Positions 1 through 7,801 of a stretch of DNA of 63,089 bases are shown in pieces. Made by a program: the position numbers and the translations under genes. Below the pieces are notes generated by a model. That model worked only from the letters and a program-made list of their open reading frames with translations, searched no databases and was not told where the DNA came from. The DNA is from a virus. The stretch's first letter is position 1. Each line of letters starts with the position of its first letter. The DNA lies in IMG/VR virus record IMGVR_UViG_3300009703_000017, positions 1 to 63,089 of that record, one strand, 5' to 3'.

Positions 1-61
1 AGTCTTCGCATGACCCGCACGGGTATTCCGCTGTCCTCTCGTCACAATTTTTACACTTCAC
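1..61 (-). CDS. Partial zinc-ribbon protein running off the left edge
   Basis: Reading leftwards, a GTG at 59-61 overlaps the TGA of the preceding gene by four bases (GTGA), the same coupling used throughout this operon. Twenty residues are visible, beginning MKCKNCDERTAEYPCGSCED. They hold two CxxC pairs, so a zinc ribbon is likely. Most of the protein lies outside the window and its function cannot be told. The call rests on the coupling geometry and the Cys spacing. Confidence 0.55.
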   Translation of the reverse strand, partial: MKCKNCDERTAEYPCGSCED

Positions 62-285
62 GCGCTCACCCCCAAACGACCTGTCATCATCCACTCACGA
101 TGGTTAGCGTCAATGTAAGGGAACGCGTCTTGGATAAGTTCTCCTTGATTGTATCTGAACAAATCCGGCCCGAACAACTCAACGCTTACCGACAAGCCTG
201 TCTCCTCGCACTCACCTTTGAAAGTGTATATGTGTACACCGTCAGGGTACGTCTCTTCGTATCTGCATTTCAGAAAGTGTGTCAT
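58..285 (-). CDS. Small early protein, 75 aa
   Basis: The ATG follows the TAA of the clamp gene without a gap, so the two are translated from one message. The protein is acidic and aromatic-rich (KCRYEETYPDGVHIYTFKGE near the start), with predicted beta character and no membrane segment or recognisable catalytic motif. I do not recognise the family. Being coupled to PCNA upstream and a zinc-ribbon gene downstream, it is probably an accessory early protein. Confidence 0.7.
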   Translation of the reverse strand: MTHFLKCRYEETYPDGVHIYTFKGECEETGLSVSVELFGPDLFRYNQGELIQDAFPYIDANHREWMMTGRLGVSA

Positions 286-1110
286 TTAATACTCCTCCCT
301 TGGAGCGAGCATGTATTGCCATCGCACGAGGTCGTCTTTACCTGTGACCATCAACGGTTTATCGTCTTCCCACTCTATCAGTAAATCAATAGCAGCATTC
401 TTGGTCGTCGGTATTGCTTTGCACAACCCTAGCAGGTACTGACCACTATACTGAGCACGAGCAGGGTCGCCTGCATATGTATCCGACAGGTTATACTCAC
501 GCGTTATGCTACCTGATTTGCATATCAATTTCACGCGTCCACCTTCAGTTGTACGGATTACGTAATCGTCACCCACGCTCTTCATGCGCTTGCATGCTTT
601 ATCAAACTGAATACTGCCAATCGTAGTGAAAGTAGTCAGGTCAAGTTCAGGTGTCTTCGGTGTAACCGGCTCTTCGTCATACGCTTTGAGAGTGGTCATA
701 CAGTTATCGTTGACCACCAACAGTTCACTGAACTCGTGTTGCGGTACGAGAGTGATGTGCTTCTCGTCTTTGTCAATACAATTTACCAAATCTTTCACGT
801 CAACGCCTACTACTCCTATGACTTCATCAGTAGTATCGGTACCGTGGAAACTTACCTCCGCCATCGCAACGAATGAATTGTCAACCGCTCTAGTGAAGAT
901 TCCTGATTCAGTGAAATACAACCACACTTCTTCGCTACATACTGCAACGAAGTCAAGGTAGCGGCGAAGAGCAGCGCTCTCCAACCGATACCAATACTCG
1001 TTCGCCCCTGTATCAAACCCAACTTCAAGCGAACCGTGGCTCACCTGAGTCTGCTGTCCTATGGTGAACCCGTAGTCTTTAGGTACAGGTATGGGAATAT
1101 CATCACTCAT
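286..1110 (-). CDS. pcn: PCNA-like DNA sliding clamp
   Basis: Archaeal/eukaryal-type sliding clamp, 274 aa (the usual length is about 245-260). The first domain shows the characteristic run LRRYLDFVAVCSEEVWLYFT followed by AVDNSFVAMAEVSF, where PCNA proteins match monomer surface to DNA. The carboxy end (MLAPREEY) resembles the PCNA tail. The clamp would tether polymerase, ligase and nucleases to viral DNA as a ring. The first ten residues add an IPIPVP stretch that is not part of the fold and recurs in other proteins here. The ATG overlaps the TGA of the next gene upstream (ATGA). No polymerase gene is visible in the window. Confidence 0.85.
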   Translation of the reverse strand: MSDDIPIPVPKDYGFTIGQQTQVSHGSLEVGFDTGANEYWYRLESAALRRYLDFVAVCSEEVWLYFTESGIFTRAVDNSFVAMAEVSFHGTDTTDEVIGVVGVDVKDLVNCIDKDEKHITLVPQHEFSELLVVNDNCMTTLKAYDEEPVTPKTPELDLTTFTTIGSIQFDKACKRMKSVGDDYVIRTTEGGRVKLICKSGSITREYNLSDTYAGDPARAQYSGQYLLGLCKAIPTTKNAAIDLLIEWEDDKPLMVTGKDDLVRWQYMLAPREEY

Positions 1111-1463
1111 TCCAACACCGTCCCATCGTCCGCTCCTCTGCGAGTCTCGTGCTTCATGTTCATAGCGAGGTCAGTAGTACTTTGCTTCACGTTGTCCCAT
1201 ACCTTTTGGCGGAACCTGTGGAAGTTCTCTTCATCCATGCCCGGCGGAACGGGCGGCTCGGCCGCCACGAACTCGCCTGTCTCAGCGTTCCATGCTCGCT
1301 CGTCAGTGTCCCAGCACGGGCAAACCTCAGTCCATATCTTACCCCTGTGCATACTGTTACCAAGGTCACTGCTCTTCCAAACCCAACCGAAAGCGGAAGG
1401 GCACTCGTCACCACCGCACGGGCAATCGCCTGTCGGTTCATTTTCTTTAATTTCTCCATTCAT
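1107..1463 (-). CDS. Small Cys-containing early protein with WNxETGEF motif
   Basis: 118 aa, coupled to the clamp by an ATGA overlap. Residues near 14-21 carry CPCGGDEC, and a second Cys pair (CPC) follows at about 48, so a zinc site is plausible. At about residue 58 it carries WNAETGEFV, a short motif seen also at the start of two neighbouring early proteins and twice in a late protein. The rest is charged and probably partly disordered. No family is recognised. Confidence 0.72.
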   Translation of the reverse strand: MNGEIKENEPTGDCPCGGDECPSAFGWVWKSSDLGNSMHRGKIWTEVCPCWDTDERAWNAETGEFVAAEPPVPPGMDEENFHRFRQKVWDNVKQSTTDLAMNMKHETRRGADDGTVLE

Positions 1464-1488
1464 TTCTTTTCACTCCCTTGTGTGAAAG

Positions 1489-1513
1489 GTGAGGGGGCCG
1501 AAGCCCCGCTCAC
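1489..1513 (-). terminator. Intercistronic UUCG-loop hairpin
   Basis: In the minus-strand transcript GTGAG-C-GGGGC, loop TTCG, GCCCC-CTCAC forms two stacked 5-bp stems with a one-base bulge. The loop is an extra-stable cUUCGg. It covers the stop codon of the DUF932 gene and sits 26 nt before the next start. No T-run follows, so attenuation, RNA processing or mRNA protection is as likely as termination. Confidence 0.6.
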
Positions 1514-3378
1514 GCAATCATCAATGACTCCTCAACGGTTGGTACGTCGCATAGTGCTGTGCTTCGGCCGCCGATAGCGACTTCAATAACGTCAGGGTTC
1601 TGCCTTACGAACTCAGCCACGAGTGGCAAATCCGCTTGGCTCAACTTCTCTTGACCTGTGTGCTCAAGGTACGCGCTGTATACACTCTCTCCTAGTCCGG
1701 TGAACATGTTGTTCACTGATGTCAACTTCTTGGTCATGCCGTCAATGGACAACGTGTTGCCCGCCATCTTGCTCTTACCGTCCGCTGAAACCCATTCAGG
1801 TTTGTGTGTAATCGCTCCGGTGAAACATTGTAGGGCGTGGTACGCTGTACCGTTCTGCTGCTTGTCAACCTTGACGAAAGGAAGGTCACGTCCGCTGCCT
1901 CCTGTGTTCGGGTTAACGTAACCGCTACCAATGACGCGCCACATGTGGGCACCCTGTAACGAGAACTTGCCTGTCTTTTCGTCCTCAACCTTCACTCGTG
2001 GAAGGGTGAGCGCGTTGATTTTGCTACCGACTACAGTTAGTTTGTTGAACAGTTGAGCGTCAATCGGTATGTATGATAACAACTCTTGGTTGACGAGCCA
2101 CTCCTGCAACTCAACGGTGGCGTTGACGATGGTCTCACCGAACGCGTCCCAATCAATGTTGTCCATGACTCCGTTCTTGTGTCGTAGGCGAACAATGGTG
2201 TCCACGCCGCCCATGACTGCAAGGTTATTGCAGTAAACCCTGAGTGCTTGTCCTTGCACGGACAATGCACCACTGCCGTCTACGCTGTTGTGGATAGCGA
2301 ACCCGTATTTGTACAGGCCGTCTAACTTGTCTAGGTTGTCACTGAAAGTGCTTGTGTCAAGCCACTTGTGCCCCTTCTCCTTCAACCGTTGTGCTGCTAA
2401 TTGGCGCGACTGAGTCGCTTGGCTCACGTCAATATCGCACCGGCCCTTCGCTCCTTGGTTGTATGAAGTCACGTGTGTCTTGAGACCTTTTTGGTCTCCG
2501 TATTTTATAATAGGGTCAAATACGTCTGTGTGTGGTAGCAAGTGATACGAGTCACTGACAGTCCCAAGATGGGCACCCGCAGGTTGATTTTCGTTAGCGA
2601 GCGTGGGGTTCATGATGTGATAAGCGGCCGGTTCACCGTTCGCTTTGTTAACCCTCATTGGTACCGGTGCAGACTCAGCGTCTGCTTGCGTCATCACGTA
2701 CGCAGGTACTTTAGTGGGCACGAAGCGCCAAGGTACAGCGTGTCTGTCCCTGTCTCCCTTGAGCAGCGCGCTACCCCATGCAGTGTTAGTGTCACCAGCA
2801 GTCTCAGGTGAAGCCTGTGCGAACTGTGGCACGCTGTCATCGTAGTCATCACTGTCAATATCAACAGTCTCCTGAACTGCGCCTGTGTTCTGCCCAACGA
2901 ATCCTGTGGCGATAGCCTCTTCGTCTATGATTAGTTCAGCGACAGGCTCATCGTCCACGTCTTCAACGAGGTTAGGTATAGGTATAGGCACGGGTAGTGC
3001 CTCCGCTACAGCCTCGCTTACGTTGCTCAGTGTCTCAGCGTTCTGTTCTTTCTGCATTTTGATAAGGTGACGCAGGTTTGCTTCTTCCACTCCCTGCTCA
3101 ACCGCGTCTACAAACTCTACATCGTTACTCTTCACAGGAGCCATAGGCGTATACTCACCCACGAACACCTGTGCAGGGTCAAACGTATTGTCATCTATCT
3201 GCGTTTCACTCAACACATATGCCGTTCGTTCTCCGTCCGCACAAATTATACGAGAGGCCACTGCTCCTTGCGGAATCCATACCCGCATCTCACCGTTCGC
3301 CGCTTCGTACGCTATGCGCACAGCCGTTTCATTACTACCTTCGGGTCTCCCGAAGATTACCATTCTGTTATTACTCAT
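1510..3378 (-). CDS. DUF932-like (phage/plasmid-like) protein
   Basis: 622 aa. The central part from about residue 265 resembles the DUF932 / phage-plasmid-like TIGR03299 group: VSDSYHLLPHTDVFDPI, and later ALSVQGQALRVYCNNLAVMG, the position where the family has an R-x-x-C-x-N pattern. These proteins are common in virus and plasmid early regions and have no settled biochemical role. Residues 1-230 are acidic and low-complexity, with an IPIPNL stretch. It is the first gene after a TATA promoter at 3426-3435, giving a leader of about 25 nt. Its end overlaps a UUCG hairpin. Confidence 0.75.
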   Translation of the reverse strand: MSNNRMVIFGRPEGSNETAVRIAYEAANGEMRVWIPQGAVASRIICADGERTAYVLSETQIDDNTFDPAQVFVGEYTPMAPVKSNDVEFVDAVEQGVEEANLRHLIKMQKEQNAETLSNVSEAVAEALPVPIPIPNLVEDVDDEPVAELIIDEEAIATGFVGQNTGAVQETVDIDSDDYDDSVPQFAQASPETAGDTNTAWGSALLKGDRDRHAVPWRFVPTKVPAYVMTQADAESAPVPMRVNKANGEPAAYHIMNPTLANENQPAGAHLGTVSDSYHLLPHTDVFDPIIKYGDQKGLKTHVTSYNQGAKGRCDIDVSQATQSRQLAAQRLKEKGHKWLDTSTFSDNLDKLDGLYKYGFAIHNSVDGSGALSVQGQALRVYCNNLAVMGGVDTIVRLRHKNGVMDNIDWDAFGETIVNATVELQEWLVNQELLSYIPIDAQLFNKLTVVGSKINALTLPRVKVEDEKTGKFSLQGAHMWRVIGSGYVNPNTGGSGRDLPFVKVDKQQNGTAYHALQCFTGAITHKPEWVSADGKSKMAGNTLSIDGMTKKLTSVNNMFTGLGESVYSAYLEHTGQEKLSQADLPLVAEFVRQNPDVIEVAIGGRSTALCDVPTVEESLMIA

Positions 3379-3418
3379 TTTTATCAGTCCCGCCGTTCCC
3401 GGCTAACCTCTGATAGTG

Positions 3419-3446
3419 ATGGTTGCTTTATAAAGAAGCCGACCGT
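3419..3446 (-). promoter_or_regulatory. Archaeal TATA promoter of the DUF932-PCNA operon
   Basis: On the minus strand CGGTCGGCTTCTTTATAAAG is followed by CAACC. The palindromic TATA box CTTTATAAAG is at 3426-3435, with a purine/GC-rich upstream part in the TFB-recognition position. The ATG is at 3378, so a start near 3402 would give a leader of about 25 nt. The same element recurs at 9301, 14535 and 16249. Confidence 0.85.
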
Positions 3447-3454
3447 TTGGTCAG

Positions 3455-3481
3455 CCCAAAATCTCAGGTTTTGAGCCAAAA
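3455..3481 (-). promoter_or_regulatory. Candidate upstream operator
   Basis: Minus-strand TTTTGGCTC and, closer to the TATA box, GAGATTTTGG lie 20-45 nt upstream of the box. Both words recur upstream of the promoter at 16249 (16313-16321 and 16273-16282) but are not evident at the other two promoters. This pattern fits an activator or repressor site shared by two operons. Confidence 0.45.
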
Positions 3482-3487
3482 TGAGAG

Positions 3488-4183
3488 TTATTCCTCTTCT
3501 GATTCAAGCCTATCAGAAATCAAACAAAAAGTGCCTTGAAGGTGGGGTGGCAATAAGTCACCATCTAAATCGCGACTACCTAATGCGGTTCCCGTGTCAC
3601 CTTCGCCAGCATCCACGAGCGCGATTAACGCTTCGCGTGATAGGGTATGATAAACATGGGTAGCCGTAGTGTATGTGTGAAACAAATCATCGCCCGCTAT
3701 CAGGGCGTAGTCAAGCGGATTCATGCGAATATCCTCAGCGCAATCCACGCATCTAAGATGCACGAGCCAGCGTTCCGCCTCCGTCTCATCGCCTGTATTA
3801 GGGTTGACCGCTAACTGCAAACCGTGTGAAACCCATCGCGCTTTCTCAAGCCCGCAATCAACAAGGCGTGTGTCGCAGTCTTCGCTTGGACAGGCCCAAT
3901 CTTGGGCCTCTCGCTGAGCGTGTAGCATCTGTTCCATCGGGTCGTCAGGTGTGATAGCCGCTCCGCTATCGTCACAAGACCAACCGAGTTCACTCAACAC
4001 TGTGAGTAATCGTGCGTGCGCTTCACCGGCACGCTCAGTTCGGGTGAGAAGAGACAACTCTTTCACTCCCGTCCGTTTGTATTGCATCTCGCCCGTTGAC
4101 CATACTTCGTCAACACCGAGAGCGTTTAATTGTTTTAGAGTCCAATCTAAATCAGACTGTTCAGGACTCCATGCTACGCTCAT
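3488..4183 (-). CDS. Zinc-ribbon early protein, 231 aa
   Basis: Begins MSVAWSPEQSDLDWTLKQLN. The middle carries CPSEDC (about residue 97), a further Cys, then CVDCAEDI (about 144), which could form a four-Cys zinc site. NPNTGDE lies between them. The start overlaps the TGA of the upstream gene (ATGA). It is the last gene before the DUF932 promoter. No family is recognised; acidic tail SDRLESEEE. Confidence 0.7.
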   Translation of the reverse strand: MSVAWSPEQSDLDWTLKQLNALGVDEVWSTGEMQYKRTGVKELSLLTRTERAGEAHARLLTVLSELGWSCDDSGAAITPDDPMEQMLHAQREAQDWACPSEDCDTRLVDCGLEKARWVSHGLQLAVNPNTGDETEAERWLVHLRCVDCAEDIRMNPLDYALIAGDDLFHTYTTATHVYHTLSREALIALVDAGEGDTGTALGSRDLDGDLLPPHLQGTFCLISDRLESEEE

Positions 4184-4497
4184 GCGTATTCCTCCGCCAT
4201 TTCATTTGATACAAGTTTACGTCTTGACCATACGAAATTGTCGCACACGCAACATGGGTAAATCTGATGCGCCACGCCTTCAAGCATCGGCGCGCTATTA
4301 GATACAGGCGCGGCGCATTCGGGACACTCGTCTATTGATTCAGCCGCTATGCTAACGAACCTAATCTCCTCTTCACGCCACTCCGTCCCATTCGGCGTGT
4401 CAAAATGCTGACCTATCAGCGATATTCTGCGACCGTTAGCGGTCGTCCATCGTCCATCATGTTCAATACTACAAGGGTAAATTGTTTCCTTCGTCAT
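4180..4497 (-). CDS. Zinc-ribbon early protein, 105 aa
   Basis: I start at the ATG giving MTKETIYPCSIEHDGRWTTA. The frame is open further upstream, but that extension is an arginine run lying inside the preceding gene. CPEC (near 60) and CCVC (near 82) make a likely zinc site. It overlaps its upstream neighbour by 29 nt and its downstream neighbour by 4 nt. Unknown function. Confidence 0.65.
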   Translation of the reverse strand: MTKETIYPCSIEHDGRWTTANGRRISLIGQHFDTPNGTEWREEEIRFVSIAAESIDECPECAAPVSNSAPMLEGVAHQIYPCCVCDNFVWSRRKLVSNEMAEEYA

Positions 4498-4903
4498 GTT
4501 CCTGCGTCTCCGGCGCAGGGTGTCTCTTCCCCGCAATCCGTAGCAAGCGAAGGGCGATGTTCATTTCAGCCTTGCGGAACCTGCGCTGTTGCGCTTCCGT
4601 CCATTGTGCGTAGCCTGAGTATGGTGGTTTGTGGAGAATATCGCCACCGATACACTCAATGGCGAGAGAGGCGAGAACCCTCGCCTCCGCTTCAGGAAGC
4701 GTGCGAGGGAACTCGGTATCGTCATACAAAATATGGTCAGGGAGCATTGAGAATATAGTGCTAAGGTTTATCTCGTCACCCCCTTTCGTGGTAACCGGAG
4801 CGCGAGGCGCACTCCCAATGGTCTTTCCAACCTCCCTTTTCATGGTGTCTTTCTTTGCCTCGTGCTCCACCTCAAACTCACCTGTGTCAGCGTTCCACTT
4901 CAC
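4469..4903 (-). CDS. Early protein with N-terminal KWNADTGEF tag
   Basis: 144 aa from a GTG at 4901-4903 that overlaps the methyltransferase stop as GTGA. The ribosome site GGTGG lies in the last codons of that gene. The protein begins MKWNADTGEFEVEHEAK, almost the same leader as the methyltransferase upstream. The remaining helical part (LPEAEARVLASLAIECIGG; RRFRKAEMNIALRLLRIAG) has no recognised domain. The shared leader suggests a common partner or a copied gene start. Confidence 0.68.
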   Translation of the reverse strand: MKWNADTGEFEVEHEAKKDTMKREVGKTIGSAPRAPVTTKGGDEINLSTIFSMLPDHILYDDTEFPRTLPEAEARVLASLAIECIGGDILHKPPYSGYAQWTEAQQRRFRKAEMNIALRLLRIAGKRHPAPETQEHDEGNNLPL

Positions 4904-5544
4904 GCTACCACCTCCAAGAATGCAGCCTTGAGTATATGTAAACCAAGTTCACCTTCAACACAGTTGCGTAGAATCTGCCGCTTGTTAGGTATTTTGAATG
5001 ACGATAGGTCGTAACCCATAGCCTCTTCCATCTCGCTTATCTTGTTGCGCTTACCGATGAGCGTAGGCTTACTTTTGATAGCGGGTATGTCAAAGTTGGA
5101 CCAAACATAGTGCCGGCCCACCTTCTGCGCGGGTATCAGCGGCTCGTAGTATGGGCGAACGTTCTCCACTACCCATTGGCCTTCGTAGTGATGCTTGAGG
5201 AAAATGATAAGCCCGTAGAGCGAAGTCATATCGGGTATTACAGGGTCAAACCCCTTACCTTTCACACCAACATAGTATCTGTATTGGCTATGCGTGGGGC
5301 ATGGTGGGCTTGCCCAAATGAAATCAAAATCCTTGTAGTGTTCAAGGACATACTCAACCGCGTCACCTATTACCATCTCATCGTTAGGGAAATGCGCTTG
5401 ATAGACTGCGGCGATGTCGGGGTCGTACTCAACGGCTGTGACTTCGTAGTCGTCACCCCAAAGACGGCGGTTACCACCGATGCCCGCGTACAGGTTCAGC
5501 ACTTTTTGTTTGACAAACTCACCTGTGTTAGGATTCCACTTCAC
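4900..5544 (-). CDS. DNA cytosine-C5 methyltransferase, short form
   Basis: 214 aa from GTG at 5542-5544. Class I SAM-dependent methyltransferase: motif I VLNLYAGIGGNRRLWG (15-30), acidic motif II EYD (39-41), motif IV WASPPCPTHS with nucleophile Cys82, motif VI ENV (127-129) as the Glu that activates cytosine. C5 enzymes usually exceed 300 aa because of a target-recognition domain. Here only about 85 residues follow ENV, so target recognition must be minimal. It may protect viral DNA from host restriction. The first ten residues (KWNPNTGEF) are an added leader also present on the next gene. Confidence 0.82.
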   Translation of the reverse strand: MKWNPNTGEFVKQKVLNLYAGIGGNRRLWGDDYEVTAVEYDPDIAAVYQAHFPNDEMVIGDAVEYVLEHYKDFDFIWASPPCPTHSQYRYYVGVKGKGFDPVIPDMTSLYGLIIFLKHHYEGQWVVENVRPYYEPLIPAQKVGRHYVWSNFDIPAIKSKPTLIGKRNKISEMEEAMGYDLSSFKIPNKRQILRNCVEGELGLHILKAAFLEVVA

Positions 5545-7502
5545 GCTACCACCCCCGTCAAGGATGCAAGGAGACTCTTCACGATGTCACCCTGCGCTCT
5601 CTCCTCAGCGTCACCGTCAAGCACCCGCTTAATCACTTCGGCTTTAGCCGCTACCACCTTGTCAAAATGCTCGTCAATACAATTAACCGCAGACAGGATG
5701 ACTTGGTGACACACGCTACTCTCCTGCGACATACGCCTGACCCTGTGGGCCGCCTGTTGCTCCCATGCGGGAACCCACTCGCGTTCAACGAACAGAGTTG
5801 TATCAGCATTCGTTAGTGTAATACCCTCCTTCGCTGCAAGCGTTGAGCACACAAGGAAGTCAAGGTCACCCGCTTGGAACAGGTCAACATATTGCTGGCG
5901 CGTTTCGGATGCAGTCTCGCCTGTAATCGTAGCAGTGCGTCCCTTGAGTCCGTCATGGATTCCGAGAATCACGTCGCGATGGTGAGCGAAAACCACGAGA
6001 GGTTTGCCCGTCTGCTCGTGATAGTTAGTAGCCCAATCAACAGCGTGTTGAACCTTCATGCGTCCGCATAGGTGGCGCAGTGCGGTCAGCATCTCAAGAG
6101 CATAACCCTGCGGGAGCGAACCGAGTGCGGACAGCCTATCGTATTCATCCATCCACCTGTCAAGTTCTGAGTCGTGGAGTTTCCTGTCCTTATCACTAAG
6201 GTCAACCATTACAATTTGCTGAACAAGGTCAGGCATCGTTTCGGCTATCCCCGCATCGTCATAAGTGCGGCGCAACATTACATCGCGTAGCAAATGATTG
6301 AGCGGTAAGGTCACGCCGTCTTCGCACTTGTCTATGTTAGTAGCACCACTCGTCACCCAACCGAAGTCGCCCTTGTATGCTCCTGAATACTTCTTCACGA
6401 AGTCAAACCAATTGGCGAACGTTCCGGGCATGAGCATACGCAACACGTTGTAGAACTCGGCAGGCCTGTTGAGGATAGGTGTGCCTGACAAACAGATGAG
6501 TCCGCTAACCGTAGGCCAATTGGCGAGGGTGAGTGCTGACTTAGTACGAGCAGTGTCCTTGTTCTTGAGATAATGACTCTCGTCAAACACAATACAATCG
6601 TAGTCGTTCGCCTGTAACTCGCTCAACTTAGTGGTCAGCAACTCGTAGTTAATGACAGTGAAAGCGGTCTGCTGAACCTCGTCCTTGCCGTTGCGAATCA
6701 CGCTACGCGTGTGCCACTGATACCACTTCTCGCATTCAGCGAGCCAAGTATATTTGACGTTCGCCGGACATACAATCAGTGTGCGCTTGAACTGCGCAGC
6801 ATCAATACACATCAGCGCCTGAAGCGTCTTGCCCAACCCCATTGTGTCAGCGATGAGTAGCCTGTGTTGCCCCCCTGCCGTGAACATGGCCGGAGCGACA
6901 AGTTGGTGCGGGAACGGTTTGCCCTGCGGAGCGACCATCGCAAGGACAGCGCTCTCGTCCTCAAGTTTCACTGCTTGCGATAGGCTCACCCGTTCACTCG
7001 CAGCGTCAACGTGCGTAGTCACCTGTTCAAGCGACCGAATAGCATCGGCGAGTTCAGCGTAGTGAGGTTCAATAGCCGTAGCGATTTGGTGTGCCGCGTG
7101 TAGCGGTATGCTCCAAACCTTAGTCTGCATATTGAACTTGGCGTTGCCGAGCGACTTGACCGCCCCGTTCACCTCTTTCCAATTCGGACGGAACGGGTAG
7201 TCAAGAATGATGGTGTCCGGTGCGCTGAACGATGCGAGAGGCGGAGCCTCAACCACAGGCAAAGCGCTGACCAACGGAGCGAAGTTGTAGAACGGAGCGA
7301 GAGCCGCCACCGCTGTCTGTAAATCGGCGGGCGTGTCACGCACACCCCAACCCTTACGCACACCATCCCACTTGCACGCGGGGAAAGGTAGCGCAGTCTT
7401 GAGGGCATTCTTCGCAGCATCGTTGTAAGGAAAGATGAATGAGACACGGCTGTATGTGTTGCCGTTCCACTCTTCGCTGTAACGCTCAACTGCTACGCTC
7501 AT
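5541..7502 (-). CDS. SNF2/SMARCAL1-like helicase with HARP-like repeats
   Basis: 653 aa. Residues 15-75 and 97-155 are two related segments (CKWDGVRKGWGV; AKFNMQTKVWSIP) like the HARP domains of annealing helicases. Then the SF2 core: Walker A TMGLGKT (220-226), DESH (307-310), SGTP about residue 340, and a C-terminal half with FAHHRD, STLAAKEGITLT and HRVRRMSQ (motif VI). Proteins of this type rewind or remodel forks; a role in viral replication or recombination is likely. Both ends overlap neighbours by 4 nt, and its last codons supply the ribosome site of the methyltransferase. Confidence 0.85.
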   Translation of the reverse strand: MSVAVERYSEEWNGNTYSRVSFIFPYNDAAKNALKTALPFPACKWDGVRKGWGVRDTPADLQTAVAALAPFYNFAPLVSALPVVEAPPLASFSAPDTIILDYPFRPNWKEVNGAVKSLGNAKFNMQTKVWSIPLHAAHQIATAIEPHYAELADAIRSLEQVTTHVDAASERVSLSQAVKLEDESAVLAMVAPQGKPFPHQLVAPAMFTAGGQHRLLIADTMGLGKTLQALMCIDAAQFKRTLIVCPANVKYTWLAECEKWYQWHTRSVIRNGKDEVQQTAFTVINYELLTTKLSELQANDYDCIVFDESHYLKNKDTARTKSALTLANWPTVSGLICLSGTPILNRPAEFYNVLRMLMPGTFANWFDFVKKYSGAYKGDFGWVTSGATNIDKCEDGVTLPLNHLLRDVMLRRTYDDAGIAETMPDLVQQIVMVDLSDKDRKLHDSELDRWMDEYDRLSALGSLPQGYALEMLTALRHLCGRMKVQHAVDWATNYHEQTGKPLVVFAHHRDVILGIHDGLKGRTATITGETASETRQQYVDLFQAGDLDFLVCSTLAAKEGITLTNADTTLFVEREWVPAWEQQAAHRVRRMSQESSVCHQVILSAVNCIDEHFDKVVAAKAEVIKRVLDGDAEERAQGDIVKSLLASLTGVVA

Positions 7503-7801
7503 TCTTCCTCGCCTCCATGTAGTCTCTCATGTATCTCATCTATCCGTTCAATAAGCATCCACTCATGTTCGTTATGAACATCAAGTGAATCAATGAAAGT
7601 ATCAAAGGTCGCTTCGCGCTTACGCAACCGTTCAACCTCCGCTTCTAACTTCTCGTTGTCTCCGTTAAGGTTGCTTAGTTCAGTGTATAGGTCACCCTCT
7701 ACCTCTTTCAACTCCTCATTCTTCTTTAGCAGTTGCTTAGCCCATACCAATCGGCGCTTTGCTATGTCTTCTATTGTTAGCATTACTTCGTGTCTACTCA
7801 T
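7499..7801 (-). CDS. Coiled-coil early protein, 100 aa
   Basis: MSRHEVMLTIEDIAKRRLVW leads into a long heptad-like stretch, roughly residues 22-75, rich in Glu, Lys and Leu (KKNEELKEVEGDLYTELSNL). No other domain. It lies between the two helicase genes with 4-8 nt overlaps at both ends, so it may be an oligomerisation partner of one of them; that is inference. Confidence 0.7.
   Translation of the reverse strand: MSRHEVMLTIEDIAKRRLVWAKQLLKKNEELKEVEGDLYTELSNLNGDNEKLEAEVERLRKREATFDTFIDSLDVHNEHEWMLIERIDEIHERLHGGEEE

Noticed and set aside
1036-1577. Plus-strand frames over the clamp and DUF932 boundary
   Set aside because: They are antisense to coupled genes and have no ribosome sites or recognisable domains.
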